From a virus: a stretch of DNA of 37,881 bases. Shown here piece after piece: positions 1 to 7,849 of this stretch (position 1 is its first letter; each line of letters starts with the position of its first letter). A program made the translations under genes and the position numbers. Where the stretch lies: IMG/VR virus record IMGVR_UViG_3300044949_001070, positions 1-37,881 of that record. The stretch is one strand, 5' to 3'. The notes beneath the pieces are model-generated. The model was not told the DNA's origin, did no database searches, and was given only the letters and a program-made list of their open reading frames with translations.

Positions 1-1887
1 TCTACAACTGCGTCAATAGCCTACACCCAATCTCATATGACAGAATATGATATAGATATTAAATACGCTGGTTCATCAATATCTGGATACCCAAGAACAG
101 TAACATCTCCATCAACACCTATTTCTATTACTGGATTGTTGGCACCAAGAGAATATTCATATACTATATCGCCAAAAAATGGTGAAAAAACATTTGGAAC
201 TTCAGCAACTGGAACATTTAATACAGTTGCAGCTCCTACAATATCTGGAATATCTATTTCCAATACAACCATAGTGCCTTCATCTGCAACAAGTGTTTCT
301 GTATCAAATACGGCACCATCTAATACTGGATCTGTTTCGTGGGCAAATGGATTAAATACTTCAGCAGCAGGATTGTTTACAGTCTCTGGAGCAGGATCTG
401 GCGGATCATCACCAACAAACCCATCATCACTTTTAACTTCTGGAAGTTTTAGCGTTACATCAACTGGAACAGCAAATGTTAGCATTAGAGCAGTTAATAC
501 TAATAAAAGAGTTAATGTTACATGGTCACAAACAAATGCCCAAAGCTACAGAATACTCTACACTGTAAGCGGAACTCCAGGAACGCAAACTCTAAATGGA
601 GATTCTTCAGACGCTAACCCATCTATATTAATTGGTACAAGTGCCAATACATTTACACTTCAGAGTGTGACAGTTTATCCACAAATTACCCAGGGTGGCA
701 CTGGAGTTACATTAGCTTCAACTGCATTTGCAACAGGTGCAGATGCAGTAAGAGATACCACTGGCTCTGGAAGTGTTACATTTACATCCCCAACTTGGAC
801 CATTACATGGAATGCAAATGGAGGAAATGGTGGTGGAACAACAACACAAAACCAAGGAGTTTCTCATACAGCACCTTCCCCAGGAACCAGAGACGGATTT
901 GATTTCGTTTATTATAGAAACCCGTCTAGCGGGGATATTTTATATACAGTAAATGATGGAGGCACATTTAATCCAACAAGTAGCTTAAGTTTTACTGGAG
1001 TCTGGACAGCAAAAACATACGCAGTAACTTTTAATGCCAATGGTGGAACGGGCGCACCCGCATCTCAAACTAAAATTCATGGAACTACCTTGACATTAAG
1101 TTCAACAGCACCAACTCGTGCAACAGTTGGCAGCACACAGTATACGTTTAATGGCTGGAACACTGCAGCCAATGGAACTGGAACAAGTTATGCCGCTGGA
1201 GCGTCATATACATCAAATGCAGCGCTCAGCTTATTTGCTCAATGGACAGAGACTACATTAAATTGGTCTATTGATTGGAGACCTAATGGAGGAACCACTG
1301 GAGGATTGCCTGCTGGAGGTACAACAACACGTGCTCGAGGTCTTGCACATACAGCACCTTCCCCAGGAACCAGATCTGGATTTAATTTTTCACAATGGAG
1401 AAAGCCAGAGTTTGGTGGAGACCCCACATTTGTTGCTAATAATGGCACATTTACACCAACAGCAAATGATACGTTCTGGGCTCAGTGGACCGCAATTCCA
1501 GTTGCTGGATCTGTTACATCTATATCAGGCTCAACTGGCGGAAGAAATGGAACATTGTCTACCTCCCCATGGAGAGATCCTAAGTCATCCTTCAGTATAA
1601 CTTTTGCAAACACTACATCGGCAACAGCAAGAATACAGAGATCATTGAGTAATGATTTTTCAACTCCAGGACAATTTACAAACGGCGCTGCAGAATCTTT
1701 AACAATAGCTTCAAATATAGCAACAATAACAACAAATCAGCCTACAGGAACCACCTCTGCATCTGCAAACTTTTACTATAGAGTTCAAATTACTATTATT
1801 AATGGAACTACATTGGCTAGTCCAATTACTAGCGCATCAATACAAAATACAGTAACAGCAAAAAGCGGCGTTGCGGTTTACCCATAG
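1..1887 (+). CDS. Tail/adhesion repeat protein with InlB-type B-repeats (5' partial)
   Basis: The frame is open from the first base, so the gene starts upstream; the first visible ATG (37) is probably internal. The N-terminal part is a Ser/Thr/Gly-rich beta protein resembling fibronectin type III. Three Listeria-Bacteroides (InlB B / Flg_new) repeats follow at about 790-1010, 1015-1255 and 1260-1500, recognisable by W-x-A/P-N-G-G, GF-x-F/GW-N and a closing W-T/AQWT. Another beta domain ends the protein. There is no visible membrane anchor or LPXTG motif. By family, such repeats sit in extracellular surface proteins; beside small coiled-coil genes in a phage a tail fibre or virion adhesin is likely, but that role is inferred. 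Confidence 0.7.
   Translation, partial: STTASIAYTQSHMTEYDIDIKYAGSSISGYPRTVTSPSTPISITGLLAPREYSYTISPKNGEKTFGTSATGTFNTVAAPTISGISISNTTIVPSSATSVSVSNTAPSNTGSVSWANGLNTSAAGLFTVSGAGSGGSSPTNPSSLLTSGSFSVTSTGTANVSIRAVNTNKRVNVTWSQTNAQSYRILYTVSGTPGTQTLNGDSSDANPSILIGTSANTFTLQSVTVYPQITQGGTGVTLASTAFATGADAVRDTTGSGSVTFTSPTWTITWNANGGNGGGTTTQNQGVSHTAPSPGTRDGFDFVYYRNPSSGDILYTVNDGGTFNPTSSLSFTGVWTAKTYAVTFNANGGTGAPASQTKIHGTTLTLSSTAPTRATVGSTQYTFNGWNTAANGTGTSYAAGASYTSNAALSLFAQWTETTLNWSIDWRPNGGTTGGLPAGGTTTRARGLAHTAPSPGTRSGFNFSQWRKPEFGGDPTFVANNGTFTPTANDTFWAQWTAIPVAGSVTSISGSTGGRNGTLSTSPWRDPKSSFSITFANTTSATARIQRSLSNDFSTPGQFTNGAAESLTIASNIATITTNQPTGTTSASANFYYRVQITIINGTTLASPITSASIQNTVTAKSGVAVYP
865..1374 (+). repeat. Exact 27-bp direct repeat inside the B-repeat region
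   Basis: The same 27 bases occur at 865-891 and 1348-1374, both encoding H-T-A-P-S-P-G-T-R at the same point of two B-repeats. Exact nucleotide identity inside otherwise diverged repeats suggests recent gene conversion or strong codon constraint. Confidence 0.8.
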
Positions 1888-1895
1888 GAGATAGA

Positions 1896-2123
1896 ATGAC
1901 AATTACAATACAAGATAAAATAGAGATAATTGAAGAAAAAATTCGTGAGACCGAAAGGACCATTAGGTATACCCAAAATCCTTCTCAAGAAGAAATTGAT
2001 GCACAGATATTAAATGGAATTAGAGAGCAAATAGTTGAGCAGGTTATAAGACAAAACCAGGCAATTGAGTTTTTTAATGTAACCATAAATGATCTAAAAA
2101 ACGGTATTGACCAAATAGGTTAA
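1896..2123 (+). CDS. Small coiled-coil protein
   Basis: A 75-residue acidic protein, helical almost throughout, with heptad-like spacing (IEIIEEKIRETERTI). No known domain is recognised. The start follows GGAGATAGA eight bases after the stop of the large adhesion gene, so the two are probably co-transcribed. A tail-fibre chaperone or accessory role is possible from position only. Confidence 0.6.
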   Translation: MTITIQDKIEIIEEKIRETERTIRYTQNPSQEEIDAQILNGIREQIVEQVIRQNQAIEFFNVTINDLKNGIDQIG

Positions 2124-2134
2124 TATGCTATAAT
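2107..2134 (+). promoter_or_regulatory. Promoter TTGACC-N16-TATAAT with extended -10
   Basis: The -35 TTGACC (2107-2112) lies inside the end of the upstream gene, and TATAAT is at 2129-2134 preceded by TGC (extended -10). It is followed by a strong AAAGGAGG ribosome site and the ATG at 2152. Confidence 0.6.
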
Positions 2135-2151
2135 ATGAAAGGAGGAATAAA

Positions 2152-2370
2152 ATGTCAACAATTTTAACAAATGAAGAAAAGACTGCAATTGTAAATCAAC
2201 ATATTAAAAATATTGAGTATTCAATTTACAACCTAGAAGTTTCCGTTATTGAAGAGGAAGCTGTTCAGTCTCCAGACTCTAGCAAAATTTCTAGTCTTAA
2301 TTCTGATATTACAGAATTAAATGCAAAGAAAGCTGCTCTTACAACAGAGCTAGCATCACTCACAGCATAG
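2152..2370 (+). CDS. Small coiled-coil protein
   Basis: A 72-residue acidic, helical protein preceded by the strongest Shine-Dalgarno site of the window (AAAGGAGG, 6 nt before ATG) and its own promoter, suggesting high expression. The C-terminal half is a clear coiled coil (SSLNSDITELNAKKAALT). Its layout resembles the preceding 75-residue protein and the following 60-residue one, so the three may be diverged duplicates. The function is unknown; a minor virion protein fits. Confidence 0.6.
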   Translation: MSTILTNEEKTAIVNQHIKNIEYSIYNLEVSVIEEEAVQSPDSSKISSLNSDITELNAKKAALTTELASLTA

Positions 2371-2377
2371 AGGTATC

Positions 2378-2560
2378 ATGATAGAAAAAGCGGAGCTAGT
2401 TATAGCCGCCCTACAGCAACGCATAGGGGAGCTAGTATCAAACTACGAAACACAGGTCGCTGTCCTGCGAGCTGATTTAACACAATTAATGAATGAGAAA
2501 AATGCTAAAGAAGAAGCAGCAAAAGACTACTCAGCCAGTCTTGATAACCTCACAAACTAA
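2378..2560 (+). CDS. Small coiled-coil protein
   Basis: A 60-residue protein, nearly all alpha-helical with leucine/isoleucine heptads. It starts seven bases after the previous stop behind an AGAGGT site. Its last 68 bases overlap the next gene in another frame. No family is recognised. It is placed with the other small coiled-coil genes behind the adhesion protein. Confidence 0.5.
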   Translation: MIEKAELVIAALQQRIGELVSNYETQVAVLRADLTQLMNEKNAKEEAAKDYSASLDNLTN

Positions 2561-2906
2561 TTTTCCATCAGGAATAGCGGTCAAAACAGATACAGGTACA
2601 TACTGGATTAAAGATAGCAAGAAGTATAAGCTTATATCTGAGCGTGCTGCTAGATCCTGGTCATTTGTAGAAGTGCTCGCAACAGACGATGCTTTGTCTG
2701 CTACCAAATCTGCAGGTAGATTGGGGTTTAGAGACGGAACCTTGATAAAAAACATAGCAGATGGTAAAATGTATTTAATATCTCAAAATAAAAGACGTCA
2801 TATACTAAGCCCAGACGTATTTGATAAATATGGACTAAATAGATCTATGTTAATAGAGGTAAGTGAGGCGGAAACAAATATGCATGAACTAGGAGAAAAC
2901 TTATAA
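2493..2906 (+). CDS. Phage structural-type protein, start uncertain
   Basis: Up to 137 residues. After a short basic leader comes a beta-rich segment with repeated short units (G-x-Y-W-I-K-D, G-R-L-G-F-R-D-G, G-K-M-Y-L-I-S) ending in RRHILSPDVFDKYGLN. That resembles short repeats seen in actinophage tail-region proteins. No good ribosome site precedes 2493, and the 68-base overlap with the upstream gene is large; TTG at 2541 is an alternative start. It is joined to the next gene by a TAATG overlap. Confidence 0.55.
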   Translation: MRKMLKKKQQKTTQPVLITSQTNFPSGIAVKTDTGTYWIKDSKKYKLISERAARSWSFVEVLATDDALSATKSAGRLGFRDGTLIKNIADGKMYLISQNKRRHILSPDVFDKYGLNRSMLIEVSEAETNMHELGENL

Positions 2907-3328
2907 TGGCAAATATATTCCAAGAAGGTGAACCGTTAAATGTTACATCTCTAAATGAAATGTATACTGAGCTTGTAAAACTTAGAGGAAATTTTGGAGC
3001 AATGTCAACCGCTGGAGACATTGTAGATTCTTTGCTAGGAACTACCGTTCCAGTTATTTCTGGAAACAGAGAGTCAGTAGACTTAAAGGCAAACGATGTC
3101 GTAACCATAAATATATCTGATCAATTAAGTAAGAAGTATACTGGAAAGACAGAAAACCCATGGATTATAGTGGGGCTTGGCGGAAAGCTAAATGCCAAGG
3201 AAGTTGTCTCTGCAAGTGTTCATGGTTCGGGATTACAAAAAACTATATACGTTACATCTAACGTAAACAAGAACAACTTCGGAATATTTTGGATTGCAGT
3301 ATATTTAAGACCTATTAGCAATAGCTAA
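2906..3328 (+). CDS. Hypothetical protein, probable minor virion protein
   Basis: A 140-residue protein starting on a TAATG overlap with the upstream gene. The N-terminal third is helical, the rest a beta sandwich-like run with alternating hydrophobics (VVTINISD, WIIVGLGG, FGIFWIAVYLR). No signal peptide or transmembrane segment. It is the last gene of the tail/adhesion unit, directly followed by a promoter and terminator, so it probably ends that transcript. The fold suggests a virion component; the function is unknown. Confidence 0.5.
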   Translation: MANIFQEGEPLNVTSLNEMYTELVKLRGNFGAMSTAGDIVDSLLGTTVPVISGNRESVDLKANDVVTINISDQLSKKYTGKTENPWIIVGLGGKLNAKEVVSASVHGSGLQKTIYVTSNVNKNNFGIFWIAVYLRPISNS

Positions 3329-3330
3329 CA

Positions 3331-3358
3331 TTGACACAGCTGTATAATATGTTACAAT
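3331..3358 (+). promoter_or_regulatory. Promoter TTGACA-N16-TACAAT
   Basis: TTGACA at 3331-3336 is a perfect -35, and TACAAT at 3353-3358 a good -10 with 16-bp spacing. A perfect inverted repeat (GTTACA 3351-3356, TGTAAC 3362-3367) covers the -10 and start point and could be an operator. Another TATAAT at 3343-3348 lies too close to this -35. Confidence 0.6.
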
Positions 3359-3370
3359 TACTGTAACATC

Positions 3371-3395
3371 AAAGTCACGTACCCGTGGCTTTTTT
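3371..3395 (+). terminator. Rho-independent terminator
   Basis: The stem AAAGTCACG (3371-3379) pairs with CGTGGCTTT (3384-3392) with one G-T wobble around a TACC loop, and is followed by T to 3395. It should end the tail-gene transcript. It also lies just after the promoter at 3331, so it could attenuate the downstream replication operon. Confidence 0.75.
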
Positions 3396-3411
3396 CGTAT
3401 TAAGGTAAACA

Positions 3412-4212
3412 ATGTCAAACGATTTAAAATGGATGATATCATCAGATCAGCAATTCCCGTATCAAGATGATAAGATGATTGCTCTATGGTTTAAGGTAAT
3501 GAAGTGGTTCAAGCCAGATGTCGTAGACTACCTTGGCGATACAGATGATCAGGCATGTTATAGCAAGTATACAGAGGGCAAATCAGCAGAGTTTTTAAAC
3601 TATCACAAGAATGATAGCAAAGATTTGATTGTTCCAATGATGCGACACGAAGCAAAAGGCGCAAGAGATTTTTATGCTAAGACTAGGGAAATGCTTCCAG
3701 ACGCACAGCTTTTTTCAGCATTAGGTAACCATGATATTAGAGTCTTTAACTACGTAGACGCCAAGCTTCCAGAATATATATCTGAAGTAACTCCAGAATC
3801 AATGTGGAGTCTAGATTCATTAGGATATGAATATATTTATTATAATGAATTGCCAAAGCGACGCTTTGGAGATATCCATGTGCATCACGGACTTTCGGTT
3901 GCCGCAGGTGGCGCAGTAAGAAAAGACATGGAAGATTTGCAGATATCTTTAATTAGAGGACACTCACACAGAATTGCTTCTCATATGGTTACATACGAGC
4001 TTAGAAATAACGGAGAGGGCGAAACTCTTCGTGGATACGAAATAGGACATATGTGTGATGAAAAATCTGATGGGATGAAGTATAGCCAACATCACGATTG
4101 GCAAAAGGGGTTTGCTGTAGCACACATTGTTAATGACTATCCTCATATTCAAATGATTCATGTGTCTCCAGATTATTCGTGTGTTGTTGACGGAAAGGTA
4201 TTTACTTTATAA
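3412..4212 (+). CDS. Calcineurin-like metallophosphoesterase
   Basis: A 266-residue protein with the metallophosphoesterase motif series: D12 (motif D-x-Q where most members have D-x-H), G42-D43, G105-N106-H107-D108, H158-H159-G160 and G183-H184-S185-H186. Family members bind two divalent metals and hydrolyse phosphoesters; phage versions act on phosphoproteins, nucleotides or DNA ends. The missing first histidine is common in divergent phage members, but activity is unproven. It opens the replication block after a terminator, behind AAGGTAAAC. Confidence 0.8.
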   Translation: MSNDLKWMISSDQQFPYQDDKMIALWFKVMKWFKPDVVDYLGDTDDQACYSKYTEGKSAEFLNYHKNDSKDLIVPMMRHEAKGARDFYAKTREMLPDAQLFSALGNHDIRVFNYVDAKLPEYISEVTPESMWSLDSLGYEYIYYNELPKRRFGDIHVHHGLSVAAGGAVRKDMEDLQISLIRGHSHRIASHMVTYELRNNGEGETLRGYEIGHMCDEKSDGMKYSQHHDWQKGFAVAHIVNDYPHIQMIHVSPDYSCVVDGKVFTL

Positions 4213-4397
4213 TGTGGTGTCAAAAATGTAACGGAAGAGTATTTGTTGATAGGGTATTCTCTCAAAAACTACATGTGGAGCTATTCTGCGTAATGTGCGG
4301 GAAGCGATGGATGATTAATAAAGAAACGAGTGCATTAGGTAAATGGCTAGAAAAACAAGATCAAAGACACGCAAAAAGTTTCTTTATTTCTTCTTAA
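4212..4397 (+). CDS. Small zinc-ribbon protein
   Basis: A 61-residue protein starting on a TAATG overlap with the phosphoesterase gene. C3-x2-C6 and C26-x2-C29 form a likely four-cysteine zinc ribbon; the tail is basic. It overlaps the next gene by 55 bases. No specific function is recognised. Similar micro-proteins with paired CxxC motifs recur throughout the window. Confidence 0.6.
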   Translation: MWCQKCNGRVFVDRVFSQKLHVELFCVMCGKRWMINKETSALGKWLEKQDQRHAKSFFISS

Positions 4398-4825
4398 ACG
4401 GGAAAATTCATAAAGTATTAAAATCATCAAGAGCCAAAGATGAATTAATTGCTTGGTCGTATGAAGATAAAAAAAGAATGTTATACTCATACACTCAAGT
4501 AGAAAAATCTATGGAGAATGCTTATTCAATCAAAGATGTATCAGCTCTTTTAAATAAGCATAAGGTTACTATAGAAGATTATATATTAGAGGGCAAGATT
4601 AAAGTTCCTGCCAGAATATATCCAATTGGTAATCCAGATAGCTCATGGTCTAAGTTTATGTTCAGTCATAAAGACATATTAGATCTACATGAGTTTATCT
4701 TAGAGGTTGGCCATTCGTCAAAAGTTCCTTCAAGGGCTGAGATATTGGCACTTCTCAAACACAACTTAATATTGTATACTAAGACCGAAGAAGGAAAGTT
4801 TGTCCCTGTATGGAAGGCGGAATAA
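4343..4825 (+). CDS. Putative DNA-binding protein with helix-turn-helix region
   Basis: 160 residues. A very basic N-terminus (MARKTRSKTRKK) is followed by a MerR/excisionase-like segment near residues 52-80 (YSIKDVSALLNKHKVTIED) and a mixed C-terminal half. The start lies within the upstream gene behind only a weak AGG, so the N-terminus may be shorter. DNA binding is inferred from the basic leader and predicted helices. Its place just ahead of the helicase gene would suit a replication or regulatory protein. Confidence 0.5.
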   Translation: MARKTRSKTRKKFLYFFLNGKIHKVLKSSRAKDELIAWSYEDKKRMLYSYTQVEKSMENAYSIKDVSALLNKHKVTIEDYILEGKIKVPARIYPIGNPDSSWSKFMFSHKDILDLHEFILEVGHSSKVPSRAEILALLKHNLILYTKTEEGKFVPVWKAE

Positions 4826-5037
4826 TGTCAGACACTAGAGTTAAAGTAGACCTATCGTTTACTCGCAACCTTGGCAATTACGAAAGTATCAAGATTGGTA
4901 TTGGAATAGAAGATTCAGTTCGTCAAGGCGAAGGCGTTGAGGCTGCAACAGAACGTGTTTATAAGTTTGTAGAAGAAAAGCTTATTGAGAAGACTCGTGA
5001 AGTTGAAGAAGAATTGAAGAAGCCTAGTGGCAAATGA
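4825..5037 (+). CDS. Hypothetical protein
   Basis: 70 residues from the ATG at 4825, which overlaps the upstream stop (TAATG) and follows GGAAGGCGG. An in-frame ATG at 4810 lacks a ribosome site. The first half is beta-like (VKVDLSFTRNL, SIKIGIGIEDS), the second a charged helix ending VEEELKKPSGK. It is unrecognised, and compact enough to be an accessory replication protein. Confidence 0.55.
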   Translation: MSDTRVKVDLSFTRNLGNYESIKIGIGIEDSVRQGEGVEAATERVYKFVEEKLIEKTREVEEELKKPSGK

Positions 5038-5344
5038 GAAAGAGCCGTATGTCCTAATTGGACTATATGAATCTTTATACTTAGAAAAGTATGGCCGAAA
5101 GCCAAAGCTAAATAAGTTTAGAGAAAAGTGGGCAATGCAAGATGTAATTGATAGCGTAGGGTTTGATTGTGCCAAAGAGCTATTAATATATTATTTTAAG
5201 ACAAGTAAGTCTGGCCACCCATTAAACTTTTTCTTTTACAACTTTGATAAGATTGATCATTTAAGAGTTGCAATGGAAAAAGATGTAGAGAATCGTCGTA
5301 TGCTATTAGAAGCAACGAAGAAATTAGTTGAAGGCGGGGAGTAA
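5027..5344 (+). CDS. Hypothetical protein upstream of the helicase (possible helicase loader)
   Basis: 105 residues with a GTG start inside the end of the upstream gene. It is mostly helical, with a basic patch (YGRKPKLNKFREKW) and an aromatic segment (NFFFYNFDKIDHL). Its stop overlaps the helicase ATG by one base. Phages often encode loaders or replisome organisers directly ahead of DnaB, so a loader role is suggested by position alone. Confidence 0.5.
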   Translation: MANEKEPYVLIGLYESLYLEKYGRKPKLNKFREKWAMQDVIDSVGFDCAKELLIYYFKTSKSGHPLNFFFYNFDKIDHLRVAMEKDVENRRMLLEATKKLVEGGE

Positions 5345-6588
5345 TGAATACAGAAGCAGAAGTAATCTCCGCAGTATGTAAGAATAAAGACATTAGTACA
5401 TTACTAGCAGATAACGTAGATGAGATATTTACATCACACAGAGATATCTGGGAATCTTTAAAATCATACTATTATAAGTTCAAGGCTGTTCCAGAAGTGG
5501 GTATCCTGTCAGAAAGATTTAAAGACTTTGAGCCAGTTAATACAAAGGCTGAAACAGGATATTACTTAGATAAGCTTAAGAATGAATATTTAAGTAGCAG
5601 ACTTAAAAGTATATTAATTCAATCTGGGTCAGCATTAAAGGAAGATGCAGCGGGTAGAGTTATTGCTGATATGCAGGCAAAGCTATCTCAGCTTTCTAAG
5701 TTTACTAATAACGTAAGAGATTTAGATGTTACAGATCTTGAGTCTGCAGCCACCCACTTTGCTTCAGTAAAAGAACGCTCTGCAGCAATGGGTGGAAGCC
5801 CTGGAATCCTTACTGGCTTTGATGCAATTGATAAAGCGTATCCTACTGGAATGGCTCCAGGACATTTAATTGTTGCTATTGGTTGGCCAGGACGTGGTAA
5901 GACTTGGTTTACCTCATACCTTGCATGCAAGGCTTGGGAGCAAGGATTTAAACCAATGATTGTCTCTCTTGAAATGTCTCCAGAAGATATGCGTAATCGT
6001 ATATATACAATGATGGGCTCAGGTCTATTCCGTGCAAGCGATTTTGCAAAGGGAGATGTTAATATAGATGACCTAAAGTCTTGGGGATCTAAGAAGTTTG
6101 AAAATAAAAACGGTTTTGTATTGGTGTCAAGCGAAGGAATGTCTGATGTAAGCGCAAACACAGTTCAAGCAAAAATTGATCAGCATAAGCCAGACCTAGT
6201 AATTCTTGATTATCATCAGTTATTCTCAGATACAAAGCGTAGCTCAGGTGCAACAGAACGTAACATGAACATCTCTCGTGAGTTTAAAATGTTAGCAATG
6301 ACAAACGGAATTCCAGTTATTGATATTACTGCGGCAACAATGGATGATATTACAGATCAAGATGCTCCACCAATGCTATCTCAGGTTGCATGGTCAAAGG
6401 CTATCGAGTACGATGCTGATATGGCTATTGCAATTCACAAATACACTAATACAAACATGGTTGAGGTGGTTAGCCGAAAGAACAGGCATGGACAAGACTT
6501 TAATGTATTCTTAGATTGGGATATCAATAGGGGTATCATCAAAGAGATTTATGAGAATCCCTTCCAAAATGACTCACAAAAAAATTAG
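5344..6588 (+). CDS. dnaB: DnaB-like replicative helicase
   Basis: A 414-residue RecA-fold hexameric helicase that would unwind DNA 5' to 3' at the phage fork. A short helical N-terminal domain is followed by Walker A GWPGRGKT (180-187), Walker B LVILD (285-289) with H-Q after it as in DnaB motif H3, and a C-terminal SRKNRHG segment like the DnaB arginine-finger strand. It is a little shorter than bacterial DnaB (about 450-470), mainly in the N-terminal domain. It is translationally coupled to upstream and downstream genes and sits next to the primase. Confidence 0.9.
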   Translation: MNTEAEVISAVCKNKDISTLLADNVDEIFTSHRDIWESLKSYYYKFKAVPEVGILSERFKDFEPVNTKAETGYYLDKLKNEYLSSRLKSILIQSGSALKEDAAGRVIADMQAKLSQLSKFTNNVRDLDVTDLESAATHFASVKERSAAMGGSPGILTGFDAIDKAYPTGMAPGHLIVAIGWPGRGKTWFTSYLACKAWEQGFKPMIVSLEMSPEDMRNRIYTMMGSGLFRASDFAKGDVNIDDLKSWGSKKFENKNGFVLVSSEGMSDVSANTVQAKIDQHKPDLVILDYHQLFSDTKRSSGATERNMNISREFKMLAMTNGIPVIDITAATMDDITDQDAPPMLSQVAWSKAIEYDADMAIAIHKYTNTNMVEVVSRKNRHGQDFNVFLDWDINRGIIKEIYENPFQNDSQKN

Positions 6589-6871
6589 AAGATTTCAAAT
6601 TAATGTTGAGTTTTTAGATGATTCTGAAATGATTAAAATTAAGCATCAGTATGAAAGCATGCTTACACATCAAATGCGTGACAAAGGGTACGCAAGGGTA
6701 CTTGACATAGATCCAGCCTTTGCAGTAGAATTCACAGGAGAAACATGGAAGTTCTTAATGACCTTGCATGGAGTTTACGTAGGAAAGAAGAAGGCATGGC
6801 TATCAGAGGGAATGTCTCAGGGAAAACTGATCTCACGCAATATGCGCCCAACCATATCAAATCGATCTTAA
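6551..6871 (+). CDS. Hypothetical protein overlapping helicase and primase genes
   Basis: 106 residues from the ATG at 6551 (AAAGAG upstream); ATG at 6569 is an alternative without a ribosome site. It overlaps the helicase by 38 bases and the primase by 127 bases. The sequence looks like a real protein rather than a shadow (EFLDDSEMIKIKHQYESML, FTGETWKFLMTLHGVYVGKKKAW), with a helical N-terminal half and a basic C-terminus. No family is recognised. Confidence 0.5.
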   Translation: MRIPSKMTHKKIRRFQINVEFLDDSEMIKIKHQYESMLTHQMRDKGYARVLDIDPAFAVEFTGETWKFLMTLHGVYVGKKKAWLSEGMSQGKLISRNMRPTISNRS

Positions 6872-7794
6872 AGTCTTTAGGTTTAGATATAGTTGGAGAA
6901 ACATCAAACGATTTTCTATGCTATTGTCCATTTCATTCAAACAGACATACGTCAAGCTTTAGCGTAAGTCGTGATAAAGGCGCATTTATTTGTTTTAATC
7001 CTGCCTGCGGTGAAGCTGGAACGTTGATTGAGCTAATTAAAAAGGTTCTCAACAAGAATGACTTTGAGGCTATGAGGTATATTGCCGCTAAGGAAACAGA
7101 GTCCCTCAATAACTTTGATGAATTGATGGCGGAGATGTTAGAGGATAAACCAGTGTTTGAGGAATTTTCACAAGATACTTTAGTTAAACTAAATGATGAT
7201 CTAGTTACGGAATGGAAAGCACAGAAATATTTTGAGTCCAGAGGAATTAATATGGCTTCTGGTAAATATTTTAATTTAGGATATTCGAAGAATATGGATA
7301 TGGTTACAGTTCCAGTTCACAGTCCAGACGGAATGCCTATCGGAATTGTTGGTAGATCAATAGAGGGCAAATCATTTAAGAATAGCACGAATCTTCCAAA
7401 GAGCAAAACCTTGTTTAATGTTCACAGGGCAAAGAAGATTGGTGATCATGTAGTTGTAGTTGAGTCTAGCTTTGATGCAATTCGTGTTCATCAGGCTGGA
7501 TTTCCAAATGTTGTGGCTACACTTGGAGGATTTATTTCAAACGAACAGCATCATCTTTTAAATAGATACTTTAATCGAATAACAATAATGACTGATGCAG
7601 ATGAAGCTGGAAGGGCATTAGGAATGAGCATTGCTAATAAATTAAAGAATAAAGACATCTTGTGGGCTTCTTATGAATATGGTAAGATATATCCACATGC
7701 AGCAAAAGACGCAGGTGATATGTCAGAAGATGAGATAAAAACTTGTATAAAAAACGCAGTTTCCGATATCGAATATCGATCTTGGAACCCATGA
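6745..7794 (+). CDS. DnaG-like primase
   Basis: 349 residues. The N-terminal zinc-binding domain has C61-x2-H64 and C83-x4-C88. The Toprim domain has E240 (VVVVESSFDAI) and D284-x-D286 (TDADEAGR), the metal-binding residues for RNA primer synthesis. There is no C-terminal helicase-interaction domain, so it is shorter than host DnaG. The start at 6745 has an excellent AGGAG five bases upstream; ATG at 6796 is a weaker option. It completes a helicase-primase pair with the DnaB-like gene just upstream. Confidence 0.88.
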   Translation: MEVLNDLAWSLRRKEEGMAIRGNVSGKTDLTQYAPNHIKSILKSLGLDIVGETSNDFLCYCPFHSNRHTSSFSVSRDKGAFICFNPACGEAGTLIELIKKVLNKNDFEAMRYIAAKETESLNNFDELMAEMLEDKPVFEEFSQDTLVKLNDDLVTEWKAQKYFESRGINMASGKYFNLGYSKNMDMVTVPVHSPDGMPIGIVGRSIEGKSFKNSTNLPKSKTLFNVHRAKKIGDHVVVVESSFDAIRVHQAGFPNVVATLGGFISNEQHHLLNRYFNRITIMTDADEAGRALGMSIANKLKNKDILWASYEYGKIYPHAAKDAGDMSEDEIKTCIKNAVSDIEYRSWNP

Positions 7795-7826
7795 TATAAT
7801 AGCAATACAGACAGATATATACTGTC
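7764..7826 (+). promoter_or_regulatory. Promoter of the ssDNA-binding protein gene with flanking dyads
   Basis: TATAAT at 7795-7800 carries an extended -10 TGA. Upstream is a perfect dyad CGATAT-cga-ATATCG (7764-7778), which lies in the primase coding end. Downstream, around the expected start point, is GACAG-N7-CTGTC (7810-7826). Either dyad could be an operator. A GAGG ribosome site and ATG 7850 follow. Confidence 0.5.
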
Positions 7827-7849
7827 AACTATATGAAAAGAGGATATAA

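Noticed and set aside
33-485. 150-codon minus-strand frame opposite the adhesion gene
   Set aside because: Antisense to a repeat-rich Thr/Ser/Gly gene; no ribosome site, and no other gene is on the minus strand.
1271-1600. 109-codon plus-strand frame in the adhesion gene
   Set aside because: Out-of-frame shadow rich in His/Gln/Leu from the repeat codons.
4343-4825. MerR-like HTH as an excisionase implying lysogeny
   Set aside because: No integrase, repressor pair or attachment-site repeat is visible in the window.
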